The position numbers and the translations under genes were made by a program. Positions 1 through 10,193 of a DNA stretch of 64,000 bases are shown here, piece by piece. Every line of letters begins with the position of its first letter. Position 1 is the first letter of the stretch. The stretch comes from Chionoecetes opilio. Lineage: Eukaryota > Arthropoda > Malacostraca > Decapoda > Majidae. Under the pieces are notes generated by a model, which was not told where the DNA came from, searched no databases, and was given only the letters and a program-made list of their open reading frames with translations. The stretch is from positions 1-64,000 of the forward strand of contig JACEEZ010013998.1 of the NCBI GenBank assembly GCA_016584305.1, read 5' to 3'.

Positions 1-162
1 AGAAAACTGTTGGGGCGCCCCCGCCCCGCCCAATTGCCCAAAACCACACGCCAATTGTGTAAGCAATTTCAGGTCCTAGTGTGAAATAATACATTTAGTC
101 AGTGTCTCAGGAAAGGACCGCGCAGTCCTCGTCCATTTTACCGGATCTTGATATTACAGGTG

Positions 163-409
163 GCCCCGTAGTGTAGTGGTTAGCACGCTCGGCTCACAAC
201 CGAGAAGTCCGGGTTCGATCCCCGGCGGAGTGAAGACAGATGGGTGGTCTTTCTTAAAACCCGAGCCCTGTCCACCAGCAGTGAATGGGTACCGGGTGTT
301 AGGGTTTGTGACCCCCCCTCCCGGGGTGATGGCTTCCCCCAACACTAAGCCCGAGCGGTTAGATCACTATGGCTTCTGAGGAATTATCTCTAAACAAACA
401 AACAAAACA
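163..409 (+). mobile_element. SINE-A: tRNA-Val-derived SINE, apparently full length
   Basis: The first ~70 bases are a tRNA-like head with an A box (TAGTGTAGTGGTTAGCACG), an anticodon loop CTCACAA giving CAC (valine), and a B box GGTTCGATCCC. A ~140 bp unrelated body follows, ending in (CAAA)n-like repeats at about 391-408. The head would serve as an RNA polymerase III promoter. The acceptor stem does not pair and no discriminator/CCA context is seen, so this is a SINE and not a working tRNA gene. The same body recurs at 8283-9867 (minus), 24533-24625 (plus, fragment) and 46127-46386 (minus). Confidence 0.85.
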
Positions 410-664
410 CCACATTCTCTCCAAACTCTTTCCTGTCTCAATCATCCGTCCCCTTGTCTCACCAGTCATCACACAGTCCAGCAGCAAAACAGCCATTCTC
501 TTCCTGTCCTTTCAACACCCTCATTCATTTCACATCCCATTTCAGTGAAAACACACGCATCATTTCCATTTTCTCCCCGGTATACTTCTCAGATCTCATA
601 TTTTACTAGTAATCATCTACCGCAAACACATCAAATCAGCTTTATATTTCTGAAAATCTATCAC
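410..664. other. Unassigned AT-rich stretch
   Basis: I see no open reading frame of note, RNA gene or repeat that I recognise. It lies between SINE-A and the left arm of the next element. Confidence 0.5.
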
Positions 665-926
665 ATATATAATATAGACCACTGATCTATATAAACATGG
701 ATCGCGGAAGCCTGGCTCAGCACTGGTTCCAAACTGTCCGCCATCTTGTCGTAACAAAACAAAGCCTTGTTTCTGCGGCTCGCGTGCCTGTCTATCTGGT
801 GTTATCGCCTCGTCATGCCAAGTTGTGCTTGCTGTCGGCTGTGTTATCACCTCGTCATGCCAAGCTGTGCTGCTATGTCCTGTACAAACAGACCAGGACC
901 TGGAAGTGGCAAATCTTTCCACCTGT

Positions 927-1200
927 GAGTAACACCACACACACACACACGCACCCACCACACACACACACCCACCAGACACCCCACCCACCCACCACAC
1001 ACACACACAACCACCACACACACACACACCCACCACACACACACACGCACCCACACACCCACACACACACGCACCCACCACACACACACGCACGCACCCA
1101 CACACACCCACGCACCCACCCACACACCCCACACCCACACACACTCAGACACCCACACCCACACCAACACACACACCACACCCACTCCCCACCCAGCCCA
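927..1200. repeat. CA-rich microsatellite/minisatellite
   Basis: Irregular (CA)n broken by CCC and GCACCC spacers such as CACACACACGCACCCACCA. Long apparent reading frames on both strands here are composition artefacts (Cys/Val/Gly or Thr/His/Pro only). Confidence 0.95.
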
Positions 1201-1470
1201 TCCACTCTTAATCCATCTACCCACTCCAGTCATCCACCTACTAGTTAAAAAAAAATATAGGTGGATATGGTATACTTTTTTTATATAGGTAGATATAGAT
1301 ATACGTATATTTTTTTATACTTGTTAACAATTAGTGGGGAACGGAAGCAGACCTGAGTGCGGTTATGATACAAATGATCATAGCGCTTCCTAATAAGCGG
1401 TGCTTGTTCTAATGGAGATAGCTTTATTTTGCGAAAAAAAAAAAGGACAAAAAGTATACCTTGTGGTTAA

Positions 1471-1620
1471 AGTTAGGTTAGGTTTCATTACAACCTATAA
1501 GGTTAGGTTAGGTTTCATTAAAACCTATAAGGTTAGGTTAGGTTTCATTAAAACCTTTAAGGTTGGCTAGGTTAGGTTTCATTAAAACCTATAAAGTTAG
1601 GATAGGTTTCATTAATATTA
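1471..1620. repeat. 30-bp tandem repeat built on TTAGG
   Basis: About five copies of a ~30 bp unit, GGTTAGGTTAGGTTTCATTA plus AAACCTATAA. Each copy holds two or so TTAGG pentamers, the arthropod telomere motif, within a longer unit. It lies inside the 680-2843 element. Confidence 0.85.
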
Positions 1621-2149
1621 TTTGGGGGGGGGGGGGGGTTGCGCAAAATAAAACTATCTCCATTGCAACAAGCACCTATTGTAGGCCAAGAAAAAATAGT
1701 TGATGTCTCTTAAAACGACCGCGAAACTCGTCCATTATTACCAAAAGTTGTTTCGTAGTCTAAATGAAACCTTAGTCGTTTCGTACACTCACTCAGAGTT
1801 GAACTTGACTACTAGAGTTACGAAACGACACCAGGTATGTACCGAAAATACTCAAAATCAGTGTACGAAAACTAACTACTTTCAATTTAATATACCAAAT
1901 TTTAAGAAATGTTTTTTGATTAGGCCAAAGGTTTTTGATTAATTTAAACTTCCTGTAATCCCCGAGAGTAGCTTCTATGGACCACTGTGGCTCGCGCCGT
2001 ACCCGTGGCGGCGGCGGTACGGGGCTAGCGCCGTTATAGTGGACGAGAACTGCGCGTTCGCTCATTAGGTCAGACACACACACACTCGGTGGTTCGCTCA
2101 TTAGGTCTGTACACTGCACTCTTAGCCTCTCGCTTTACCACATACACCA

Positions 2150-2530
2150 CACCTGTCACTACACACTTGTACGGCCTCGCAACACACCTGTCACTACACA
2201 CCTGTACGGCCTCGCAAGACACCTGTCACTACACACCTGTACGGCCTCGCAACACACGTCACTACACACCTGTACGGCCTCGCAACAACACCTGTCACTA
2301 TACACCTGTACGGCCTCGCAAGGCACCTGTCACTACACACCTGTACGGCCTCGCAACACACCTGTACGGCCTCGCAAGACACCTGTCACTACACAACCTG
2401 TACGGCCTCGCAACACACCTGTCACTATACACCTGTACGGCCTCGCAAGGCACCTGTCACTACACACCTGTACGGCCTCGCAAGGACACTGTCACTACAC
2501 ACCTGTACGGCCTCGCAACACACCTGCTGT
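2150..2530. repeat. ~34-bp minisatellite, about 12 units
   Basis: The unit is roughly CACCTGTCACTACACACCTG followed by TACGGCCTCGCAA, repeated head to tail with small length differences (a partial unit without the CACTACA block occurs near 2355). It keeps an open frame for 153 codons only because the unit length often preserves phase. Confidence 0.93.
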
Positions 2531-2584
2531 CTGTGTATCACCGTAAATAAATGACTGGAAGGTTCGACGATGCACTAGGTTGGA

Positions 2585-2700
2585 AGTTTAGTAGTATAGT
2601 AGTAAGGTGTTAATAGTAGTTGTAGGTGGTAATAGTAGTAGTGAGGTGGTAATAGTAGTAGTAGTAGTAGGTGGTAATAGTAGTAGTAGGTGGTAATATA
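2585..2700. repeat. (TAG)n / GGTGGTAATAGTAG repeat
   Basis: Imperfect trinucleotide repeat with interspersed GGTGGTAA blocks. Confidence 0.85.
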
Positions 2701-2856
2701 GGCTATCACATGCAGCAGCCAACACCCAGCCACTGCTGGCCGGCCCATGTATTTGTTTTGGTTATTTCAAGATGGCGGCTGGTGACTTCAGTATCTCGGC
2801 CACAGCTAGCCCAGATCCGCGATCCATGTTATATAGATCAGTGATATAGACTGATC

Positions 2857-3544
2857 TGTATTCATTTTACTGTAACGTATTATATGATGGTGTTCATTTT
2901 CAATGCTTAATAATTGCTAAAACTATTTATAACTTACAGAAAAAGTATAGACTTATTTTGACCCCAGAGTATGTTCGACGAAATGTGCAACATTTTGTAT
3001 AATTTCACAAAACCATTTCATCGAACATGTTCGGCGAAATGACCTCGAAGTTCGACCAAACAGTCCAACCAAATGGCAAGTTCGACGAAACAGTCCGACC
3101 GAAACGCACCGTGTGATAGCCGCTTACGTTACACTGGTGTACTTGGCTTACGACCAATTCCGCTCCAAATCGCCGTTGGAAGGAAAAATCGGTCCGAAGG
3201 CAAGACCTTCGTCTCGAAAAATCCAAAGAATAAAAAAAAAACAAAAAAAAAACATTCAGTCACTTAAAACTGCAGTAAAACGCGTATAAACAATGCATTT
3301 ACCCTCCAATGCATAGCATAGTGTTTACCATTAGCAGTGTACCAGTAAAGTCACAAAAAAAAAAAGATAAATTGTTGTACTCACCCAAGTGACGAGTTAC
3401 AGCTGGCTTGTAGAGTCGATGGTGGTTGAGTGGGAGATGAAGCAGCACACTCTAGTGCTGCTTGCAAGAAAATGAAGGGGGGGCCATGGAGGCAAGGGCT
3501 ACTACTAAAGGGGGCGTGGTGGTAAAAAGTTTAAAAAACACTGG
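2857..3544. other. Unassigned sequence upstream of the alanine racemase pseudogene
   Basis: Contains a set of diverged repeats of a TTCGACGAAA/TTCGACCAAA motif at about 2970-3100. No gene is recognised. Homology to the alanine racemase loci begins near 3545, so the first exon and first intron of copy 1 are missing here. Confidence 0.5.
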
Positions 3545-3800
3545 GCTAAACACACTACAGCCCGTTTTTGTTTTGTTTTCAATCTAAAAATGGAAGGTTC
3601 TACTTAGAATTGATCGTATTGGTCACTTGCACCAGAAGCATGAACTGCATAAACATGTGAAATACATACCCCATGAACCCCTTATGACTCACAGAGAGCT
3701 TATTGCGATGTTCTCATGCCATATCCCAACCTCAACTGGCAGACTCCCCCCTCCCCATTCCTGGGTGTGCCATTATGTAGCCAGTGTCTAATACTTTCAG

Positions 3801-6795
3801 GCATCATGGGTGTGGTGAAGGGCAGCGCGTATGGCTCGGGTCTGCTGCCCGTGGTGGAGGGGGCTGCTGGAGGGGGGTGGAGGAGCTGTCTGTGGCCACG
3901 GTGGCGGAGGGCGTCTATCTCCGCCGTCAGGGGGTGACACGCCCCATCACTGTGCTGGGTGGGTGCCAGCTCTAATGGTTTACCCACAAACACAATGAAA
4001 TACTAAACATCATAACTACATTGCTGATTTTTGAGTGGTTTATAATATATATGTTTTATAACTGACTGACTAGAGAATTCAGTTATTAGCAAAGTGAAGC
4101 AAGCTGCCTTCCTCCCACCTGATGTTGCCCTGCTAAGATAGTAATAGTTTACAATGTACACTATAGAACAAAGGCATTCATCACATTCAGCCCCTTCAAG
4201 TAGCTGAACCTGTCCAATGTGTAATGTTTGGTGCATGCTGCAGGTAACTTACTGGACTGTGAAGTGGAGGATGTACTGAAACACCGGCTCATCCCAAGCA
4301 TCAGCTGGCTGTGTCCCCTCACGGCTCAGCCCAGTCACAGCCTCAACTACCCGGTGAGTGCCTCCCACACGCACTACTCGTAACCTTGAAAAAAAGAGGG
4401 AAAAAATAGAAATATGAAAAACAAGACACAAAAAAAAAGCTAAGGAATGAAAGCTAAATGAAATTAGCTTATTCATTTACTTGATTTATCAATTTATTTA
4501 TTTACTTGATTCTTTTCAGTTCTGATACATTTGATTTGCTGTTTGAAATATGTCACCCCTAGATAAGTAAATAGATTAACAAAGAATAATGAGAATAGAT
4601 CAATTATTTAAAAAATCAATAAAAAAAAATACTACATTGTCATTCAATCCTTACAATGCTGAGTCATTTGTCCTTTATGGGACCTTTCAGTGAGCATGCT
4701 GCCTGTTTTCAGGACGGGTCTCGCCTGCGTGTGGCCGTCAACCTGGACACGGGCATGTCGCGGTACGGCGTGCAGCCCCAAGACCTGCCGGCCCTGGTCA
4801 CCACGCTGGACGCCCTCCAGGTCACCATACACTCCATCTACACACACTTCCAGGCCGCCATCGATGAACCTCACAAGAACAAAAGGCAACTGGACATCTT
4901 CCTGGAGACAACAGAGCCATACAAGTATGTATACCATGTACTCTGCACCATGATCATGGCACTGTGGTGCTGGGAAGGATTATAATGAAATATATAATTT
5001 ATATAACTATGTATATAATGATCTAATATACCTACTAATTGGGGGGGGTTACCATCTGGTATTACATAGTTTTCTACACATGGGTTCTGGACATGTGTTA
5101 CAAGGAGTGACAAGCGGGGGAGAGGGGTCAGTAATGCCCAAAAAAAGTGCTACATCATTTTTGAATGACCCCAAACATGTCTCAGAAGCATGAGAGTGGT
5201 AACTGGCGGTGGTAATGGTGAGAAGCACTCAATTATACTATTTAAGTGTGATAAAATATATTATTAGGTATTATTGAGGTATAGCTGTACTGTACATTCC
5301 TTTTTACATTGCTGTGTACAGTGTACACTGCAGTATTCAAGTATTGACAGTAACATCAGACTCACATACATTTCAAGATCAGTACAAACCTAAGGAACCA
5401 ATTGTGTTCGTAAGTAGGGGAGCTCCTGTATTCATTTTATTATTTTTTACTTACAGTATATATTGATAATTTATCTATCTATAATTATAAATAAATTGGT
5501 GCACATCACACCCTTTCTTGCATAAGTGCTTGCTATGAACAGTCTTGTCTTTTGGTGCAATCCACATAAACACAGTTTGCCCCTTGTGAGGGTACTACCT
5601 GCTTAATTACCTTGCCCTCTGTGACAGGCTGCGACCCCTGACCCGACACGTGGCCGCCACCACGGGCTGTGTGCAGGGACTTGGCACAAACTTGGACTTC
5701 ATTCGACCCGGGGGAGCAATCACCGGCCTTTGTTCAGGTTTGTTGCTCTCTTGGAAGTGTGGTGGTGTTCAGCTTGACAGGGCGGCAGCCACTCATGTCA
5801 CGCTTTGTCCTTGTTAGGGTCATCTGCTGCTGTGCTTCCTGTGGAGCAGGTAAAGGAGTGCATTGAAGCTGAATGCAACTAAGAGTTTGATAAGTTTCTT
5901 CTTGAAAGCAGTTAACATGTAGTCAGCTAGAGGCACCTGATGGCAAGGCCTGGTTGGTTTGTTGCCCCCATCACACCTTTGGAACTCAATGCTCTACAAC
6001 CCTATTCCCTAACTGATGTCAAACCCCGGCTGGCTTTGTGTGAGAGGAAGGTAGCTGTCATATCAACCATTAAGCTAATTGCATTAAATCTCATTGAAGT
6101 ATCCCTTCTTTAAGAGTATTTAGTATAGACATGGTGTGAAACACTAACTCCTCGCCTGTTTGTGCTCCTTCAGGCAGTGACGAAGAGAGTGTTGGTCTGT
6201 TTGCCAAGTGTGGCTTCCGTCCTGCTCTGTCTGTTGTGGCTCGGCCAACATTCTTCAAGCAGCTCCCTTCGGGCCGAGGCATTGGTTATGATGCAACCTA
6301 TCAGACCAGCTGTGATGAATGGATTGCCAACCTCACCACAGGCTGGTCGGACGGGTTCAGTCGTCGCCCTCAGCAACAAAGGAGCCGTCAAAAGGGTGAG
6401 GACAGGTGAGTCAGCAGCCTCATTAGAGATTTTCAGCCTATTTTCATGCAAGTCTCTCATTGCACTCACATTGTAACGAATCTTGTGTCAACCTTTGACA
6501 ACACAGGAAAGTGTGGTTTAGACATGACCCCTGTTGCAGGTGAGCTTTGTCCCATTGTGGGCAGAGTGTCCATGGATTCCATCACCATCCGTTTACCGGA
6601 ACCTCCAGCAGAGGACGAGGTGTTTCAGGTGATTTCTGATGACTTTGATGAGAACACCTCGGCCGTTGGTCTGTCAAGGATCCTCGAGGCAGCTGTTTAT
6701 GAGATGCCTGGCAAACTGGACAACACGACTGCCAAGGGTTTACATTAAGAACAGCAGCATAGCAAAGTGTACATTCCCTGGACTACACTTGCTAG
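3801..6795 (+). pseudogene. Alanine racemase copy 1, unprocessed pseudogene lacking exon 1
   Basis: Matches copy 2 across exons 3801-3958, 4244-4353, 4713-4924, 5628-5737, 6174-6395 and 6507-6795, with conserved splice sites. Three introns have the same lengths as in copy 2 (285, 359 and 436 bp). Exons 4244-4353 and 4713-4924 appear identical to those of copy 2, so the duplication is recent. It is broken: exon 1 is absent; one base is lost near 3858-3870, just after the PLP-lysine motif; one base is gained near 6361-6370; a TAG stands at 6519-6521; and about 17 bp are lost with local scrambling near 6680-6715. Lesions away from homopolymers argue for genuine decay. The frames opening at 4656 and 6446 are surviving exon pieces. 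Confidence 0.9.
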
Positions 6796-6798
6796 GTT

Positions 6799-7159
6799 TT
6801 TTTCTTTTTTTACATTTGTGCCTAGAGCACATTCACTGCCTGTAGTCAGTGATCTCCAGGGGTGGGATGGTAGGCCCTGGAGGTTCACTTGAGGGCTGTG
6901 TTGGTTGGCCTTCGCCCGTGGTGGCGCAGGCAGGATTTTTATAGTGACGCCTGTGATTAGAGGCTCATGCCGCCCCTGTGTCCTCGATGCACACGCAATC
7001 GAAGGTAGAGTTAATGGGCAGCATGTGGGTGTTTTATTAGGCCACTCAACGGTTGCAGAAAGATCTTAAGTGGATATTCGTCCTCATCGGGAATCGACTC
7101 TGGTCACCGAGCACGCCACTCGAAGACGCTAACCACTCTGCTACCGCCTCCCCCAAAGG
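6799..7159 (-). mobile_element. SINE-B (second tRNA-derived SINE) in the copy 1 3' region
   Basis: Read on the minus strand it starts with a tRNA-like head (GCGGTAGCAGAGTGGTTAGC as A-box region, then GTCGATTCCC as B box) and ends in an A-rich tail, seen as T-rich sequence at 6799-6815. It sits just after the stop codon of the pseudogene; the flanking 3' sequence resumes at 7160. Copy 2 has no insertion at this position. Related copies are at 32688-33003 and 43982-44281. Confidence 0.8.
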
Positions 7160-7488
7160 TGCTCCCAACACCTGGCTAAGAGTTATGTTTAAGGCCTTTA
7201 TGATGCTTGCATTAGTATAGCTGTACATACTGTATGCATGATTAAATTGTTATTATTATTTTTTTTTATTTTTTTCCCTTCTGAAACTTACTGTTAAGTT
7301 TGCCGGTGGATAAATAACTTAATTAATACTAGGGATGACTATAAGTGATTATTCCTGCCCTGTACATAAAACCTAAGGGTGCCTATGCCTTAGCAAGTAA
7401 AAACTAGACACCTGCCCTTATCCAGGTCATTAATTGCAAAGCACAATGACCAGTAAAAAATAAACCTGTTTTCCGTTTGAATAAATAT

Positions 7489-8229
7489 AGGCCTCTTCCA
7501 TTTGTGCCCAAGTTGCATGAACCAGTTCTTTCAGTTCAGGGTTGGGTTCTGGGTTCAGGGTTGGGTTCGCGTGTCACAAATGGAACGCAAAAACCCCGTT
7601 TTTTGTTTACAAACATACTCAGCTGGCGAGGCAATTTAAGAGAGAGAGAGAGATAACGAGAGAGAGAGATAACGAGAGAGATAACGAGAGAGATAACAGG
7701 AGAGAGATAACAAGAGAGATACCGAGAGAGAGAGAGATAACGAGAGAGATAACGAGAGAGAGAGAGATAACGAGAGAGAGGGAGATAACGAGAGAGAGAG
7801 ATAACGAGAGAGAGATAACGAGAGAGAGAGAGAGAGAGATAACGAGAGAGAGAGATGTAGCGAGAGATAACGAGAGATATAACTCAGCTAGCTGTTATGT
7901 GAAGGGATCATATCACGTTTAAGATCGCGGGAACGCATGGCTCCACCAGCCATGTATGCCTCTTTTATGCAGTCTGACATCCTCTCCGACTCGTGCATGC
8001 GGAAAACCCTTCACGATAAGAGAAATAGGGCCCAAGGCGACCATTGTTTGTTATGAACTGAAAACTCTACCCAAGCTACCCACCTCTCAATGTGAGTAAA
8101 GAAAGTTCACGGGTTTTGCTGAGTCACTACGCGCTTTGCCTCGGACCCAGGTTTTCGTGCGCAAATGGAACGCCTGAACTCTTGGGTTCCGTGAACTGGT
8201 TCTTGAAATGTCGCAAATGGAAGAGACTT
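7489..8229. mobile_element. Inverted-repeat element with GA-rich core
   Basis: The left end (CCTCTTCCATTTGTG ... GAACCAGTTC) and the right end (GAACTGGTTC ... CGCAAATGGAAGAG) are inverted relative to each other over about 40 bp with mismatches. A further inner pair has CAAATGGAACGC on both arms. The core is the GATAACGAGAGA repeat. No transposase is seen; it is probably a MITE. Boundaries are approximate. Confidence 0.55.
7638..7880. repeat. GATAACGAGAGA minisatellite
   Basis: Imperfect (GA)n interrupted by regularly spaced GATAACG blocks; it creates a spurious Arg/Glu/Asp-rich reading frame. Confidence 0.93.
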
Positions 8230-8470
8230 TTTGTACTCTGTGCTGGGGTGACAATTTTTGGAGGCCAAGTTACCAGATAGCCTTTTTGTTTGTTTGTTTA
8301 GAGGATAATTCCTCAGAGCCATAGTGATCTACCGCTGCAGCTTTTTTTTTAATTAGTGTTGGCCTAAGCCACCACCCCGGGAGGCGGGTTACAAACCCCC
8401 AGCTAACACCCGGTACCCATTCACTGCTGGGTGGACAGGGGCTCGGGTTTTAAGAAAGACCACCCATCTA

Positions 8471-9768
8471 AGGCGTATTTTGTGCGTCCTCTTGGAAGTA
8501 AAATTATACTTATTTAAGCTCCGCCCCTGCTTGCCATCACAAAATACGATTGTAGCGCTGCCAGACGCTTCTACAGACGGAGCCGAAGGAAAATGTATCG
8601 TACATTCACTGGGAGAGCCAGACAGACCTCGCTCTCACAACCTTAAAAAAATTACCAACTGTAATTCGAAGACGTACGGAATCATGGTACATCATGTTGC
8701 CATCATGGAAGACAGCAACAATTTATCATTTACATTTATCACTTTTCCTCTCTTCTATTTTCTTCCTTTCCCTTCCCTTTCCTTTCTTTTTCCATTTCTT
8801 TCCTTCTTTCTCTTCCCTGTTTTTCTCTTCTCCTCTTTTCTCTTTTCTGCTCCTGCCTCAAATCTCCAGGCGTTCGCCCTTTTCGGCAGACCGCTATAGG
8901 TTAGGTTAGGCTAGAAAAACGTTAGGTTAGGTTAGGTTAGGTTAGGTTAGGAAAGGGTTTAGTTGACTCATCTTGCGATAATTTTGTGTGGGAATCACAA
9001 TGAGGTTATTTTCAAGAAAATCCTGTGGTTAGTTTCGGAGCTGCAGCCATGCGTAGAGGGCCGCCAGCTGCCGAAATCGGCGAACGCATGAGGAACCCTG
9101 AGAGCACCTCAGAGCACCTCACCTCGCCTCTCTGGAGGACTGTGGAGGTGTTCGTATATCCATTATGTAAATTTTTTGGGTGACATTCCTATGTAAGTTA
9201 TGACAAATGTACCAGTTACATTGCATTTTTAAAGTAATTATAACTATTACTAAAGAGATTGTTTATTATTTTAGTGTATTATGGCCAAAATACAAGTGTT
9301 GTCGTGCTTGCCACAAGTCTTAACAAAGATTCGGACGCATTGAAAGACTGGCGGGATTGCAAAAATTGTTCCCAGATGTCGCTGGAGAATTTTAATATTT
9401 GTGACTTCTTACCTGTTAAGAGTCACCTACTCTACTCCTTACTACTCCTTACCTACTCCTAATTAAATAGAGTATCCTTTGTATGTCGTGCGCATGTAAT
9501 GAATGTTGAATTGGATGAGAATTAAAGGAAAACAGAAACATTTACGGGAGGAGTTCTGATAAGATTTTCTCATGCGCGTGATCTGATTGGCCAGGCTCTT
9601 GAAACCACCACCCACACCCACAACTGTATATTTTTACGGGAAAAGAGTATGATTTGGTGCCGGGAGAGTCTCTGCTCAGTTTTCTGTACACGCAAAAGAG
9701 TAGAAAATAAGTGGGCGGAGCTTAAATAAGTATAATTCTACTTTGTATTGTAGTCACAAAATACGCCT
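8471..9768. mobile_element. 1.3 kb DNA transposon with 3-bp TSD, nested in SINE-A
   Basis: The TIR starts AGGCGTATTTTGTG on both ends and continues with ATTATACTTATTTAAGCTCC further in. The target is CTA at 8468-8470 and again at 9769-9771. A 3-bp TSD is typical of PIF/Harbinger-like elements; this assignment is inferred, since no transposase is recognised. Inside are a TTAGG array and a ~65 bp segment (about 8997-9060) shared with 17480-17545 of the 6.8 kb element. A short frame at 9259-9462 has no recognised similarity. Confidence 0.85.
8897..8952. repeat. Interstitial (TTAGG)n
   Basis: About nine TTAGG pentamers in two blocks, carried inside the 8471-9768 DNA element. A shorter reverse block (CCTAA)n is at about 10886-10905. 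Confidence 0.9.
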
Positions 9769-9887
9769 CTATCTTCGCTCCGCCCGGGGATCGAACCCGG
9801 GACTTCTCGGTTGTGAGCCGAGCGTGCTAACCACTACACTACGGAGTACCCTGATAAAAAAAAAAAATTGGCCAACTTACCAGATAG

Positions 9888-10193
9888 CCTAGGTAACCTT
9901 GACATAGTATACTGCACTAAATCGTTTGGTATAGTAACTGTTGTTGTGTATCCTTTTATACAAATACCTAAAGATAATTGGCAAAAACAACAAACCATTG
10001 CACCAGCATCACAAAATATTAAGCTTTTGTATATGTGCATCCAAATGTTATGGAATAAAAAAAAGTATATGAAAACTAGCAGCATCTAATATATTCTACA
10101 TTCTGATGGGGAGTCAAATTACACCCTTTTCCCTTTAGTGGCCCGTGGCCCCAGTGTTCCCCCAAGAATGTGCCGGTGTGTGCGTGTCCAACG
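9888..10193 (+). repeat. Fragment shared with 58490-58720
   Basis: Aligns with about 58490-58720. Its last part, from GCCCCAGTGTTCCCCCAAGA to about 10192, also matches 38015-38060 and 48297-48345 downstream of alanine racemase copies 2 and 3. It is cut at about 10193 by an ACCGGTAT-family element. The part before GCCCCAGTG differs from copies 2 and 3. Confidence 0.6.

Larger units (their letters stand above)
680..2843. mobile_element. 2.2 kb element bounded by inverted repeats
   Basis: The left arm (680-708) and right arm (2815-2843) are near-perfect inverted repeats of about 28 bp; both contain CTGATCTATATA(A)ACATGG followed by ATCGCGG. A second matched motif, CGCCATCTTG, lies inside each arm. 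The interior holds a CA-rich array, a TTAGG-containing 30-bp array and a ~34-bp minisatellite, with no transposase recognised. I infer a non-autonomous cut-and-paste element. I could not fix the outer ends or a TSD, so it may extend a little on each side. Confidence 0.55.
8283..9867 (-). mobile_element. SINE-A copy, minus strand, split by a DNA element
   Basis: The 3' part (body and tail) is at 8283-8470; the 5' tRNA-Val-like head is at about 9769-9850. The flanks carry a ~20 bp TSD: GGCCAAGTTACCAGATAGCC ends at 8282 and a one-mismatch copy ends at 9888. This is the type of long target duplication made by LINE-driven retroposition. Removing the insert at 8471-9768 restores a continuous SINE. 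Confidence 0.9.

Noticed and set aside
163..234. tRNA-Val (CAC) gene
   Set aside because: The anticodon arm and A/B boxes are good, but the acceptor stem does not pair and the body of a SINE follows; the same unit recurs as an inserted element with TSD.
617..1248. Overlapping long ORFs on both strands (up to 183 codons)
   Set aside because: They run through a CA-rich repeat; the products are almost only Cys/Val/Gly or Thr/His/Pro and both strands are equally open.
2089..2550. 153-codon ORF with repeats such as CHYTPVRPRN, and a CRISPR-like look
   Set aside because: It is a directly repeated ~34-bp minisatellite without spacers; there are no unique spacers or cas genes and the genome is eukaryotic.
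4644..4937. Minus-strand ORFs opposite racemase exon 4 (also 34228-34521)
   Set aside because: Shadow frames of a GC-rich exon on the plus strand, identical in both copies because the exon is identical.
7542..7922. 126-codon Arg/Glu-rich ORF
   Set aside because: Produced by the GATAACGAGAGA repeat.
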